From Geothrix terrae (GTDB lineage: Bacteria; Acidobacteriota; Holophagae; Holophagales; Holophagaceae): a stretch of 64,000 nucleotides of DNA. Under the pieces are notes generated by a model that was not told where the DNA came from, searched no databases, and was given only the letters and a program-made list of their open reading frames with translations. Below are positions 24,259-35,180 of this stretch, one piece after another. Made by a program: the position numbers and the translations under genes. Location: contig NZ_JAKZLA010000001.1 in the NCBI RefSeq assembly GCF_022808775.1, forward strand, positions 248,001 through 312,000. Reading direction: 5' to 3'. Positions within the stretch are counted from its first letter, which is position 1. Each line of letters starts with the position of its first letter.

Positions 24259-25578
24259 CTAGGCCAGAGCTAGGTCGTGGCGGGCGGCGGTCTCAAGCTC
24301 GTGGAGGGCCTGGTCCACCCAGGCGGCCTCCTGGGCTTCCACCATGAGGCGGAGCTTGGGCTCCGTCCCGGACCAGCGCACCACCTGGCGCACGCCCTCG
24401 CCCCAGCGGGCGTCGATGGCGGCCATGGCGGACATCAGGTCCGGGCAGGTTTCCACGGACCGGCGGTCCTTCGCGACCACATTCACCAGGCGCTGAGGCC
24501 AGGGGCGGAAGGCCCAGGCCCAGCGGCGATCCGCGGGCCGATGCAGGAGCGCCCGGAGGATGCCGAGGGCGGCGGCCATGCCATCACCGCTGGGCCCCAC
24601 GCGCTTCTGGATGAGGTGCCCCGAAGCCTCCGCGGCCAGATCCCAGCCACGCTTGGCCATCTCCCTCAGCAGGAACTTGTCCCCCACGGGCGTGCGGACG
24701 AAGGGGATGTCCGCGTGGGCCAAGGCCTGGGCCAGGCCGCCATTGGTCATCACGGTGCCCACCACGCCTGGCGGCGCGTCCCCGCTGGCCTTGCGATCCT
24801 GGGCAAGCAGCCAGACCATCTGGTCGCCGTCCACCAGGTCGCCCCGGCCGTCCACCAGCAGGCAGCGGTCTCCGTCACCGTCGAAGGCGATGCCCAACTG
24901 GGCGCCCCGGGCCACCACGGCCGCGGATAGGGCATTGAGGTGCGTGGAGCCCACGCCCACGTTGATGGAGGGGCCATCGGCGGGCACGCCGATCCAGTGG
25001 ATGGCATGGCCGCGGAAGAGTTCCTGGGCCGCCTCCGCAGTGGCGCCATGGGCGCAGTCGATGACGATGCCGAAGTTCCGGGGCAGGTCGATGCCGCCCA
25101 GGTGCCTCAGGTAGGGGTCGAGGTCCAGATGTTCCGGGGGGATCGAGATGGTGGTCGGCTCGGGAATGACCTCGAAGGCAGCCTCGATGGCCTGTTCCTG
25201 ATCCTCCTCCAGCTTCTCGCCCAGTTCATTGAAGCCCTTGAGGCCGTTGTCCTCAGGCGGGTTGTGGCTGGCGGAGATCATGAGGCCCCAGGTCTTGGGG
25301 CCCTCCGCGCTCAGCCGGGCCACGGTCCAGGCCACGGCCGGCGTCGGGACCATGCCGAGGACCAGCACCTTCAGGCCCATCCCGAGGCCCAGGATGAAGG
25401 CCTCGGACATGGGACCGGAGCTGGACCGGGGATCCCAGCCGATCACCATCCGCTTCACGCCGGCTTCCCGGGCCACCTGGGCCCAGGCAGCGCCCCAGCG
25501 GGAAACCTCTTCCAGGGTGAGGGGGGAGCGCAGGGCGACCCCGCGGATGCCGTCGGTTCCGAAGTAGCAGAGACTCAT
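24259..25578 (-). CDS. glmM: Phosphoglucosamine mutase
   Basis: 439 residues. GlmM interconverts glucosamine-6-phosphate and glucosamine-1-phosphate on the way to UDP-GlcNAc. It has FGTDGIRG at the start, the phosphorylated serine in SASHNPPEDNGLKGF (Ser104), the metal loop FDGDGDRC, the sugar-binding loop EASGHLIQK and the phosphate-binding SGTEPKLRLMVEA. Start ATG 25578 has only a weak ribosome site, and translation may continue from folP, 9 bases upstream. The product feeds wall precursor synthesis used by the neighbouring ftsW product. Confidence 0.95.
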   Translation of the reverse strand: MSLCYFGTDGIRGVALRSPLTLEEVSRWGAAWAQVAREAGVKRMVIGWDPRSSSGPMSEAFILGLGMGLKVLVLGMVPTPAVAWTVARLSAEGPKTWGLMISASHNPPEDNGLKGFNELGEKLEEDQEQAIEAAFEVIPEPTTISIPPEHLDLDPYLRHLGGIDLPRNFGIVIDCAHGATAEAAQELFRGHAIHWIGVPADGPSINVGVGSTHLNALSAAVVARGAQLGIAFDGDGDRCLLVDGRGDLVDGDQMVWLLAQDRKASGDAPPGVVGTVMTNGGLAQALAHADIPFVRTPVGDKFLLREMAKRGWDLAAEASGHLIQKRVGPSGDGMAAALGILRALLHRPADRRWAWAFRPWPQRLVNVVAKDRRSVETCPDLMSAMAAIDARWGEGVRQVVRWSGTEPKLRLMVEAQEAAWVDQALHELETAARHDLALA

Positions 25579-25587
25579 GCCGGAAGT

Positions 25588-26399
25588 TTACCTGATGGCG
25601 TGCGTCCTGAAGACCCTGTATCCCCATCCGGTGGCCTCGGCGTGGGCGGCGGCCGTGAGCGCGTCACGCTGGTCCGGGGGGAGGGGCGTGCCGGCACGGA
25701 CCGCCAGGAAGCGCTTGCGGGAAATGCCGATGCAGATCCGATCGGCGGGCCAGGCCAGTGCCTCCGGAAGCTGGGGCAGCGCGTTCCAGAGGGCAAGATC
25801 CTCGGCGAACGTGGTCCCGAAACCGAATCCTGGATCCAGCAGCAGGCGCTGGTCCGAGATGTCCGCGGCCCTCAGGCGGTCGCGGACCTCGATCAGTTCC
25901 GCGATGGCCGGGGACGCATCTTTCGGAGCGGGATCGTCGTAGGGGGGCATGAGGAAGCCCTCATCCTGGCGCCGGCTGCGCATGGCGATGAGGCCGCAGG
26001 CAGAGCCGGCGGCCAGCTCCAGCATGGCCGGGTCGGCCAGGCCGGCCACGTCGTTGATGACGGCGATTCCCGCGTCCAGGCCCTTTGCGGCCACGGCAGC
26101 GTGTCGGGTGTCCAGGCTGAGGGGGATGCCCGGCAACGCCTCCTGCAGCGCCGCCAGCGCAGGCTCCAGGCGGCCCCACTCTGTGGCGGCATCCACCACC
26201 GCCGATCCGGGGCGGGTGCTTTCGGCACCCAGGTCCAGCATGCGGGCCCCGGCGGCCACGAGGTGCCGGGCCTGGGCCAGGGCCGCCGAGGGATCCAGGT
26301 AGCGTCCCCCGTCGCTGAAGGAGTCCGGCGTCAGGTTGAGGATGCCGACAAAAAGGGGACCGCCCTCGAGGAGCGGTCCCCATTGAAATGACGTGGAAC

Positions 26400-26403
<4 letters not shown>
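25588..26403 (-). CDS. folP: Dihydropteroate synthase
   Basis: 271 residues from GTG 26403, which overlaps the ftsH stop (GTGA). FolP joins p-aminobenzoate to the pterin pyrophosphate in folate synthesis and is the sulfonamide target. The signatures are [17 protein letters not shown] (residues 19-35), [33 protein letters not shown] and [17 protein letters not shown]. The p-aminobenzoate comes from PabB, encoded at 40.5-41.8 kb. The ftsH-folP-glmM order is known from many bacteria. Confidence 0.96.
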
Positions 26404-28328
<1,925 letters not shown>

Positions 28329-28332
28329 AGGG

Positions 28333-29352
28333 TCACTCCTTCGGGCCTTCGCCCAAGTGTCCTTCCAGTGTACTAGGCCCAGGAAGGCGGCTGAACCTAA
28401 GATGCACGTACTCGCCCTCTGGTTCGGGATCCAGATGGAAATTACCCCAGGAAGAAGGCTTGCGGCTCTTCTCGAGGCGCGCGGCGAGCCAGGGCGCGAG
28501 GCCCCGCAACAGGGCTGCTTCCCGGGGCCAGTCGAGACGGCGGAAGGCGCATTCCAGGGTCCAGCGAAGCTCCGGTTCGGCCCACGCTCCCCGCCGGAAC
28601 CTGATTCCATGATCAGCAATGGACCAGCGAGCGCCTTCCGAGCCGGCGATGAGCAATCCAGCCAAGTGCCTGGCCTCCTCGGCCTGGAGATGGGTCTCGA
28701 ACAAGTGCCGGTCCAGGTCGGGCGCCTCCCGCCGCAGGGTGTCGAGGAGGGGGCGCCAGCGGTTCCGCGCCGTGAAGGGCTCGGCATTGCTGGCGTCTTC
28801 CCGCCAGGGGATGCCCCGGGCCGCCAGGTAGGACCTCAGATCGGCGCGGCGGATCTCCGCCAGGGGGGACCAGCGGAGACCCTGGCGTGGCGCCAGAGGC
28901 TGAAGGCAGCCCAGGCCTCCGCCCCGGGCCAGGCGCAGGAAGACGGTCTCCGTGTGGTCGTCCAGGGTGTGGCCCGTGGCCACGGCTGCCGCGCCGCCCT
29001 GCCTGGCTTCCTGGCGGAACCAATCCCACCGGAGGGCCCGGGCGGCCATCTCGAGGCCGAGCCGATGGGCATCCGCGTGAGCCCTGACGCCGAGGGTGGC
29101 CTCTGCGAGATCGAGGTTGAGGGCACGGCAGAGCTGGCGCACGAAGTCCGCATCCTCCCCCGACTCCGCCCTCAGGCCGTGGTCCGCGTGGAGCACGGCC
29201 AGGTCCAGGTCCAGGCTCTTCCGGAGCGTCCACAGGAGCATGAGGAGCGCGGTCGAATCCCCGCCGCCCGAGCAGGCCACCAGCACACGGCCATGGACGC
29301 CATCGCCCCGGCGCTGGATCTGTGCGAGCAGGTCGGATTCGAACCGGTTCAT
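28333..29352 (-). CDS. tilS: tRNA(Ile)-lysidine synthetase
   Basis: 339 residues. TilS attaches lysine to C34 of the CAU-anticodon tRNA-Ile so that it reads AUA. The PP-loop ATP site is [18 protein letters not shown] (residues 23-40). Further family marks are [36 protein letters not shown] and [16 protein letters not shown]. The C-terminal recognition region is shorter than in E. coli TilS. It overlaps bshB1 by four bases and precedes ftsH, a pairing (tilS-ftsH) found in many bacteria. Confidence 0.94.
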   Translation of the reverse strand: MNRFESDLLAQIQRRGDGVHGRVLVACSGGGDSTALLMLLWTLRKSLDLDLAVLHADHGLRAESGEDADFVRQLCRALNLDLAEATLGVRAHADAHRLGLEMAARALRWDWFRQEARQGGAAAVATGHTLDDHTETVFLRLARGGGLGCLQPLAPRQGLRWSPLAEIRRADLRSYLAARGIPWREDASNAEPFTARNRWRPLLDTLRREAPDLDRHLFETHLQAEEARHLAGLLIAGSEGARWSIADHGIRFRRGAWAEPELRWTLECAFRRLDWPREAALLRGLAPWLAARLEKSRKPSSWGNFHLDPEPEGEYVHLRFSRLPGPSTLEGHLGEGPKE

Positions 29353-30068
29353 GCGGGCGATTCCAGTCGGGCCAGGATCTCCAGCAGCGCCTTCGGCGCG
29401 GGCATGTCGCACCAGAGCGCTTCCGCCCATTCGCACATCCGCAGGGAGCCCCAGTGCATGGCCCGGCCCACCACGCCGCGGCGGAAGGCGGGGTGGGCGA
29501 TGCGCGTGACGGGTTGGGAGGGGTCCTGGTTGAACTGGCTTCCGAAGGCGTCGAAGGCGGCCATGCGGCGATCCCATACGGCGCTCACGTCCACCAGCAG
29601 GTCCGGCTGGCCCGGGTTCTCGCCGCCGGCCCAGGCCACCGCCTCCGGCCGCCAGGGCGTCCCGGGGCAGGGATAGTTCTTCAGACCCGCGTAGTAGGCG
29701 GCTTCCCGGGCCAGGCGATGAGCCCGGCGGTGGTCGGGGTGGCGGTCGTCCGGGGCGGGGAGGATCAGCACCCGGGGTCGCACCCGGCGGATCTCGGCCA
29801 TGAGGCGGATCCGGAAGACTTCCTCCTCTGTGAACCGTCCGTCGGGGAAATCGAGGACCGTGCGGGTCACGCCGAGGATCCGTGCCGCTTCCTGGGCCTC
29901 GAGGCGGCGGGTCTCCGCAGTGCCGCGGGTGCCGAGGTCACCGCTGGTGAGATCCAGGATGGCCGCCTTCATCCCCCGATCCGACGCCAGGGCCAGGATC
30001 CCGCCCACGTGGACTTCCACGTCGTCGGGGTGGGCCCCCAGGGCAAGCAGATCCAGGTCGTGGCTCAT
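29349..30068 (-). CDS. bshB1: Bacillithiol biosynthesis deacetylase BshB1 (LmbE/PIG-L family)
   Basis: 239 residues. The zinc-dependent LmbE fold is shown by LALGAHPDDVEVHVGG (residues 8-23), LDLTSGDLGTRGTAETRRLE and APDDRHPDHRRAH. These match BshB1, which removes the acetyl group from N-acetylglucosaminyl-malate, the second step of bacillithiol synthesis. The assignment to bacillithiol rather than another LmbE substrate rests on the next gene upstream, bshC, with a four-base overlap. The first enzyme, BshA, is not in the window. Confidence 0.93.
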   Translation of the reverse strand: MSHDLDLLALGAHPDDVEVHVGGILALASDRGMKAAILDLTSGDLGTRGTAETRRLEAQEAARILGVTRTVLDFPDGRFTEEEVFRIRLMAEIRRVRPRVLILPAPDDRHPDHRRAHRLAREAAYYAGLKNYPCPGTPWRPEAVAWAGGENPGQPDLLVDVSAVWDRRMAAFDAFGSQFNQDPSQPVTRIAHPAFRRGVVGRAMHWGSLRMCEWAEALWCDMPAPKALLEILARLESPA

Positions 30069-31234
30069 GGTTCCTCCACCAAGATCACGGGGGCGCCGTC
30101 CATGCGCGCCAGGATGGCTTCCAGCAGGGCTTCGCTCCTCAGCCAGGAGAGGCCGGGGATGACCCGCTCCTGAGGGGCGCCGAAGGGGAAGAGGGCTTGG
30201 CGCAGCCGCTCGGGATCGCCGCCCAACGTGGCCGCAGCCGCCTCTCTGTGCAGGCGCCGGTCCAATTTCGCCAGCCGCTGTCGCGTCCGCTCCTGCTCCT
30301 GTCGGAACCGGGCCTGGAGATGGGCCGGCCAGCTTCCGTCCGGTTCCGTGGTCCGGAACCGGGAACTCGGAAGCTCGCCCGGCCAGGCGGCGAGGCGGTC
30401 CCAGGCGCCTAGGCGCAGGGCTTCCAGGTGGCCCGGAGCGGCCTGGAAGCCCTTCGGCACCACATAGACGCTGGGGCGCGGAAGGATCTTCGGCGCCGGG
30501 AGGTCCACGCGTTCCCAGAGAGGCTCGCAGAGCCGCCAGTAGGCCCGCTCGGAAGGCCCCAGGACCACGGCGGCCACGGGCATCAGCAGGGACTGCATCA
30601 GGGGACGGATGGCCGCCCCGGGGCTGAGCCAGCGACCCGCGGGCAGGGGTTGGCCGGGGTCCAGCCGCTCGCGGAGTCCCGTGCGGGGATCCAGCGAGAA
30701 CCAGGCGGCCTGCACGCGGGGATCCAGGGGCAGCGGTGCGCCCTCCGCCTCCAGCCGCCCGGCCTGCCGGATCAGGTCGGCTTCCAGGCCCAGGGCCCGC
30801 CAGCGCTCCAGCTCCGTCTGGATGGGCTGGCGTACGGCTGGGTCCGTGGGGGAGAAGGGACGGAGGCCGCGATTCCAGAGGGCCCGGCCCAGGGCCAGGA
30901 CGTGGCCGCGCAGGGTGGGCCCATCGGGCTCCGGCACCGGGCCCCAGAGGGCCTCCGCCTCGGTCTGGTGGGCGGAGGTCCAGGGCAGCCAGCCGGTGGC
31001 GGTGCCCAGCCTCGCGTCGAACCGGAAGCGGTGGCGTGCGAGGCGGCCCCCGGAGATGCCGACGACGGAGGCCACCTCGGCCCGGTCGTGGTCTTCGTCG
31101 GCCATCCAATAGACCGCCTCGGCCCCAGTCCGGCGGGCTTCGGCCAGGGCGGCGAGGGCCTTGGCCACGGACAGGGCGGGGCTCCATCCGGCGCCAATCT
31201 GCTGGCCGGTGGCGATGACGGGCCTGGGATTCAC
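30065..31234 (-). CDS. bshC: Putative cysteine ligase BshC (bacillithiol synthesis)
   Basis: 389 residues from GTG 31234 (GGGGGAAGG just upstream). BshC adds cysteine to glucosaminyl-malate. The core motifs are present: VIATGQQIGAGWSPALSVAK (residues 6-25), VYWMADEDHDRAEV and GPSERAYWRLCEPLWE. At 389 residues it is markedly shorter than the roughly 540 known for Bacillus; the end lacks part of the usual coiled-coil and C-terminal region. No frameshift is visible, so it looks like a genuinely compact form. It is the first gene of the operon that continues with bshB1, tilS, ftsH, folP, glmM and ftsW. Confidence 0.88.
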   Translation of the reverse strand: MNPRPVIATGQQIGAGWSPALSVAKALAALAEARRTGAEAVYWMADEDHDRAEVASVVGISGGRLARHRFRFDARLGTATGWLPWTSAHQTEAEALWGPVPEPDGPTLRGHVLALGRALWNRGLRPFSPTDPAVRQPIQTELERWRALGLEADLIRQAGRLEAEGAPLPLDPRVQAAWFSLDPRTGLRERLDPGQPLPAGRWLSPGAAIRPLMQSLLMPVAAVVLGPSERAYWRLCEPLWERVDLPAPKILPRPSVYVVPKGFQAAPGHLEALRLGAWDRLAAWPGELPSSRFRTTEPDGSWPAHLQARFRQEQERTRQRLAKLDRRLHREAAAATLGGDPERLRQALFPFGAPQERVIPGLSWLRSEALLEAILARMDGAPVILVEEP

Positions 31235-31310
31235 GGCCTTCCCCCTCTATTCATCTCGGGCCTTCTCAATCGGCGCGTCGTACCCATGGGCCCAGCCTAA
31301 CCGATCTGCC

Positions 31311-31793
31311 ATGCTCGACGGCATGTGGAGCGTGGAACCCTGGATTCCCCCCGCCTCGCCGGATCTCGGGGCACTCGCCATGGAGGCGGCGGACGCGGCC
31401 GGCGTGGCTTCCTTGAGAGCCTGGCCGGAGATCCGGAAGGGCGGCATCGGGTTCGGTGACCTTCCCCCCTTCCTGTGCTGGCGCGGGAAAGACGGGAAAG
31501 ACCAGGGCCAGTGGCATCTGGTGCTGGTCCAGGCCCGGGAGGTCGGCGCACGGGTGCCCGGCGCCCGCATCGCGCCGCTGCCGGAGGGCTGGCTCGAGGC
31601 GGTGGATCTCGAGTCACTGGCCCGTCCTCTCAGCCTGCATCCGGATTTTCCGGGCGGTGCCGCAGTGCATGTGGTCCACCTCCCCGGCGCCGACCAGTTC
31701 CGGGTCCGGAGCCTCGGTCCGGGCGCCCTAGACCTGATCTCCGAAGTCCTGAAGCGCATCAGTCACATCCAAACCTGGCATCCCGCCGATTAG
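31311..31793 (+). CDS. Hypothetical protein
   Basis: 160 residues from ATG 31311; ATG 31323 is an alternative and neither has a clear ribosome site. The protein is soluble and acidic, Trp- and Pro-rich at the start (MWSVEPWIPPASPDLG), with ALAMEAADAAGVASLRAW and WLEAVDLESLARPLSLHPDF suggesting a mixed alpha/beta fold. No motif recognised. It is divergent from bshC and lies 19 bases before the DUF4010 gene, so the two may be co-transcribed. Confidence 0.7.
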   Translation: MLDGMWSVEPWIPPASPDLGALAMEAADAAGVASLRAWPEIRKGGIGFGDLPPFLCWRGKDGKDQGQWHLVLVQAREVGARVPGARIAPLPEGWLEAVDLESLARPLSLHPDFPGGAAVHVVHLPGADQFRVRSLGPGALDLISEVLKRISHIQTWHPAD

Positions 31794-31812
31794 AGACCAT
31801 CGGGAGCGCACC

Positions 31813-33114
31813 ATGCTGACCCTCGACTTCTCCACCCTGAAGGAAGCCATCATGGCCGCCGCCCTGGGCCTGATGATGGGGCTGGAGCGGGAGAGCAGCG
31901 GCTTCGAGCGGAGCCGCGAGAGCCAGGAGGCGCTGAACCGCCGGGAGACCGACCGCGTCGAGGGCCTTCAGGGCGCCCTGGGGGCGCGCACCTTCGCCCT
32001 GCTGACCCTTCTTGGCTGGATTTCGGTGAAGGTGGGAGGCGGAAGCCTGGCCATGCCCATCGCCGTGCAGGCCTTCGCGGCGATCCTGATCGGCCTCTTC
32101 TATTTTCGGACCAGCTCGCCGGACCGCGGGCTGACCACGGAGGTCGCCGCCCTGGCCGCGCCGCTGCTGGGTATGCTCCTCACCCGGGACGCGCTGTTGG
32201 CGGTGGCGCTGGCCGTGATCATGACCCTGCTCCTCTTGTCCAAGCCCTGGATCCGCGCCTGGATCCCCCGGCTCCATCGCGAAGACCTGATCGCGACGAT
32301 GCAGCTGCTCCTGGTCTTCGCCATCCTTCTGCCTCTGCTGCCGTCGCGGGTGCTGGATCCATGGGGCGTGCTCTCGCCGCAGAAGGTGGGGTGGATGGTG
32401 GCCCTCGTGGCGTCCGTGGATTTCCTCGGGTACGCCCTCAGCCGCGTGCTGGGGTCTAGACGGGGAGCCGCGCTGACGGGCCTGGTGGGCGGGATGGTCA
32501 GTTCGACGGTGGTCACCGTCACCATGTCCAGGCAGGCCCGGGAGCACCCTTCGATGCGGAGCTCCGGCCAGGTGGCCGTGATGCTGGCTTGCGCCACCAT
32601 GGCGGTCCGCGTGGCCTTCCTCGCGGGGGTCGTCGGAGGGGGGAGTCTCCTCCGTCCGCTTCTGCTGCCCATGGCGGCCATGGTGGCGACCCTGCTGGCT
32701 GCGACCTGGTGGATGTACCGGTCCGGCGAGGGCCTTGGCGTCGGCACGGATGACATGCCCCTGCGCAACCCTTTCCACTTGAAGCGCGCCCTGGGTTGGG
32801 GCCTGGCCCTGGCCACGGTCCTGCTCCTATCGGCCGCGGCCCGCGCGTGGTTCGGGGATCGGGGACTGCTGGTGACGGCCGGGATTTCGGGGCTGGCGGA
32901 CGTGACGCCCATCACCCTGGCCGTGAGCAGCCAGGTCCACTCGATCGGCCTGGATTCCCGGACAGCCGTCCTGGCCATCGTGTTGGCCATCGGCGCGAAT
33001 ACCCTCGCCAAGGCTGGGTTCGCGTGGATCTCCGGCGGACGCGCCTTCGGCATGCGCCTGACGGCCATGCTCGCCGCCTCGTTGGTGGCGGCCCTGGCGA
33101 TGGTGGTTTTCTGA
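31813..33114 (+). CDS. MgtC-like / DUF4010 family integral membrane protein
   Basis: 433 residues with about 12 hydrophobic segments. The first 150 residues resemble the MgtC/SapB domain (MAAALGLMMGLERESSG, GARTFALLTLLGWISV), and the remainder is DUF4010 (GLVGGMVSSTVVTVTMSRQA, GISGLADVTPITLAVSS). The charged loop after the first segment (ERSRESQEALNRRETDRVEG) is typical. Function of this two-domain family is not established; MgtC alone acts in magnesium or phosphate homeostasis. It is in the inner membrane. A small hairpin (GCGCCC-GCC-GGGCGC, 33120-33134) follows its stop. Confidence 0.9.
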   Translation: MLTLDFSTLKEAIMAAALGLMMGLERESSGFERSRESQEALNRRETDRVEGLQGALGARTFALLTLLGWISVKVGGGSLAMPIAVQAFAAILIGLFYFRTSSPDRGLTTEVAALAAPLLGMLLTRDALLAVALAVIMTLLLLSKPWIRAWIPRLHREDLIATMQLLLVFAILLPLLPSRVLDPWGVLSPQKVGWMVALVASVDFLGYALSRVLGSRRGAALTGLVGGMVSSTVVTVTMSRQAREHPSMRSSGQVAVMLACATMAVRVAFLAGVVGGGSLLRPLLLPMAAMVATLLAATWWMYRSGEGLGVGTDDMPLRNPFHLKRALGWGLALATVLLLSAAARAWFGDRGLLVTAGISGLADVTPITLAVSSQVHSIGLDSRTAVLAIVLAIGANTLAKAGFAWISGGRAFGMRLTAMLAASLVAALAMVVF

Positions 33115-33133
33115 GACCTGCGCCCGCCGGGCG

Positions 33134-33319
33134 CTATTTCCCGCGGTTGCTCATGCGCGTATGGGCGACGCCGCTCTTGCCCTGGGGCCGGGCGGAGGCC
33201 TTGACCACGGGCTTGGGGTGGGCATCGGCCTTCGGTTTTCCGGCGGTGGACACTGGAACCGGCTTGTCCGCGGCCTGGACCTGCTTGAGGAGATCGGCGG
33301 GGACGAGTGGCTTGGTCAT
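33134..33319 (-). CDS. Small basic Lys/Pro/Ala-rich protein
   Basis: 61 residues from ATG 33319, supported by GGAG with 7 bases of spacing. It starts with a short amphipathic helix (TKPLVPADLLKQVQAADK) and continues as a disordered, basic stretch with repeated Lys-Pro and Ala, ending THTRMSNRGK-like. It could bind nucleic acid or an acidic partner. No family recognised. It stands alone, convergent with the DUF4010 gene and divergent from the aldehyde dehydrogenase gene. Confidence 0.6.
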   Translation of the reverse strand: MTKPLVPADLLKQVQAADKPVPVSTAGKPKADAHPKPVVKASARPQGKSGVAHTRMSNRGK

Positions 33320-33464
33320 GGGAGTGCTCCTGGCTTCGATTCTAGCCCAGCCTGCCAATGCCCGGCTGACGCGGATGTGACCGCCCTCAAATCGCAGGCT
33401 CCCCAGCCGAGGTTAATCTGGACCGAGGCGGGGCGCAGCCTGGGCCTTCCGGGGAGGGGTGACC

Positions 33465-34796
33465 ATGGTGACATCGGTGGGGGATCGCATGGTGGAAGCG
33501 GCCCTGAGCTCCTTTGAAGCCTGGCGGGACACCTCCCGCCTGGGGCGGAGGCACCTCATCGACGCCTGGCTCGACGCGTTGAGCCGCACGCGGGAGGAAC
33601 TTGCGCGTCTCCTCACACAGGAGACCGGCAAGCCCATCACTCTGGCGCGGGGCGAGGTGAGCCGGGCCGAGGCGACCCTGCGGGCCACCGCCGAGGCGAT
33701 CGGAACCTTCGGGGAGGAGGCCGTGCCCTACGACCTGATGGCTGGCGCGGACGGTTGCCGGGCAGTACTCCGCCGGTTTCCCGTGGGCCCTATCCTGGCG
33801 ATCACGCCCTTCAACTTCCCCGTGAACCTGGCGATCCACAAGCTCGGACCGGCCCTGGCCGCGGGCTGCAGTGCCATCTGGAAGCCGTGCCCCCAGGCGC
33901 CTCTCACCTCGAAGCTGCTCTGGGACACGTTTGAAGCGGCCCGCCGGGACATCGGAGCGCCGGCCGGCCTGCTCCAGCTGGCGCCCTCGGATCCGGTCGT
34001 GGCCGAGGCTCTGGCGAAGGATCCGCGCATCGCGGCGGTGAGCTTCACCGGCTCCGAGCGGGTGGGGCGGCACCTGGAGCGGGTGCTGGCCGGCAAGCGG
34101 CTGCTGCTGGAGCTGGGCGGCAACGGCGCGGTGGTGGTGGACGAGGGTGTGGATGCGGTGGCCGTGGCCCGTGCGCTGGCTCCCGCCGCCGTGGCCGGGG
34201 CGGGACAGAGCTGTTCCAAGGCCCAGCGGATCTATGTGCACCGGAATCTCTGGGAGACCTTCGCCCCGGCCTTCGTGGCGGCCGTGACGGCCCTGCCCGT
34301 GGGCGATCCCATGGATCCCGCCACCGTGGTCGGTCCCCTCATCGACGAGGCCACGGCCCGCCGCATGGACGAGGGCCTCGACCGGGCGGTGGCCGCGGGA
34401 GGCAAGGTGCTCCTGCGCGGATCGCGGCAGGGGGCGCTGTTGCCGCCCGCCGTCCTCGCGAACCTGCCGGAGGATGATCCCCTTCAGTGCGAGGAGGCCT
34501 TCTCGCCCATCACGGTGCTGACGTCCGTGGGCAGCTTCGAGGAGGGGCTCGACCGGGCCGCCGCCACGCGCTATGGCCTGCGGGCCAGCGCCTATAGCCG
34601 GGACCAGCGACACCTTCGCCTGGCGGAGGCGAGGCTGCAGGCCGGGGGCGTCCTGCTGAACCTGCCGCCCACCTTCCGTCTGGATGCCGCTCCCTTCGGC
34701 GGTGTCAGGGCCAGCGGCAACGGCTTTGAAGGTCCCCGATGGGCGATGGAGGGCTTCACCGAAGGCCGCCTCATCGTCGAAGGCCCGGCCCTGTAA
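33465..34796 (+). CDS. NAD(P)-dependent aldehyde dehydrogenase family protein
   Basis: 443 residues, slightly shorter than the usual 470-500. ATG 33465 is chosen because GGAGG lies 7 bases upstream; GTG 33459 is within the ribosome site. ALDH features: ITPFNFPVNLAIHKLGPALAAG, VSFTGSERVGRHL, the general base in LELGGNGAVVV, the catalytic Cys in AGAGQSCSKAQRIYVH and EEAFSPITVL. It oxidises an aldehyde to an acid (or acyl-CoA) with NAD(P). The motif order is closest to broad-specificity succinate-semialdehyde-type enzymes; substrate unknown. It may share a transcript with the small gene and pta downstream. Confidence 0.93.
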   Translation: MVTSVGDRMVEAALSSFEAWRDTSRLGRRHLIDAWLDALSRTREELARLLTQETGKPITLARGEVSRAEATLRATAEAIGTFGEEAVPYDLMAGADGCRAVLRRFPVGPILAITPFNFPVNLAIHKLGPALAAGCSAIWKPCPQAPLTSKLLWDTFEAARRDIGAPAGLLQLAPSDPVVAEALAKDPRIAAVSFTGSERVGRHLERVLAGKRLLLELGGNGAVVVDEGVDAVAVARALAPAAVAGAGQSCSKAQRIYVHRNLWETFAPAFVAAVTALPVGDPMDPATVVGPLIDEATARRMDEGLDRAVAAGGKVLLRGSRQGALLPPAVLANLPEDDPLQCEEAFSPITVLTSVGSFEEGLDRAAATRYGLRASAYSRDQRHLRLAEARLQAGGVLLNLPPTFRLDAAPFGGVRASGNGFEGPRWAMEGFTEGRLIVEGPAL

Positions 34797-34817
34797 GAAT
34801 CGACCTGGAGCCGACCC

Positions 34818-35180
34818 ATGCCTCTGTCCATGCCCTTCCGTTCCGGTGATCTCGTGGTGGTGGTGCTGCATTCCCCGCGGGAGCGGGTGTGGGGCAGGCT
34901 CCTGGGGCTCGAGGCCGCGGGCGTCGCCATCCGGGGGGTCGACCTCACGCCCTGGGCGGAGGTCCTCACCCTGGTCCGCACCGGTCAGATCGACCAGGTG
35001 GCCCTCAGCACCCGGTTCCTGCCCATGCACCGCGTCGAAACCCTGTACCTCGACGAGGCCAGCTCTGGCGCGCCCAGCCTGGCGGACACGTTCTGCGACC
35101 GGACGGGCCAGGACCCGCATGTCTTCCTGGCGGACCCGCCCTCACCCAAACCCTCCACCCGACACCGGAGACTCCCATGA
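34818..35180 (+). CDS. Hypothetical protein upstream of pta
   Basis: 120 residues; GGAG lies 7 bases before ATG 34818. A small beta-rich N-terminal domain ([36 protein letters not shown]) is followed by [16 protein letters not shown] and a Pro-rich tail. The opening resembles a barrel of SH3/LSm type (strand-turn-strand, [13 protein letters not shown]), often a binding module. Its stop overlaps the pta start (ATGA), so the two are coupled. No family name can be assigned. Confidence 0.75.
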   Translation: MPLSMPFRSGDLVVVVLHSPRERVWGRLLGLEAAGVAIRGVDLTPWAEVLTLVRTGQIDQVALSTRFLPMHRVETLYLDEASSGAPSLADTFCDRTGQDPHVFLADPPSPKPSTRHRRLP

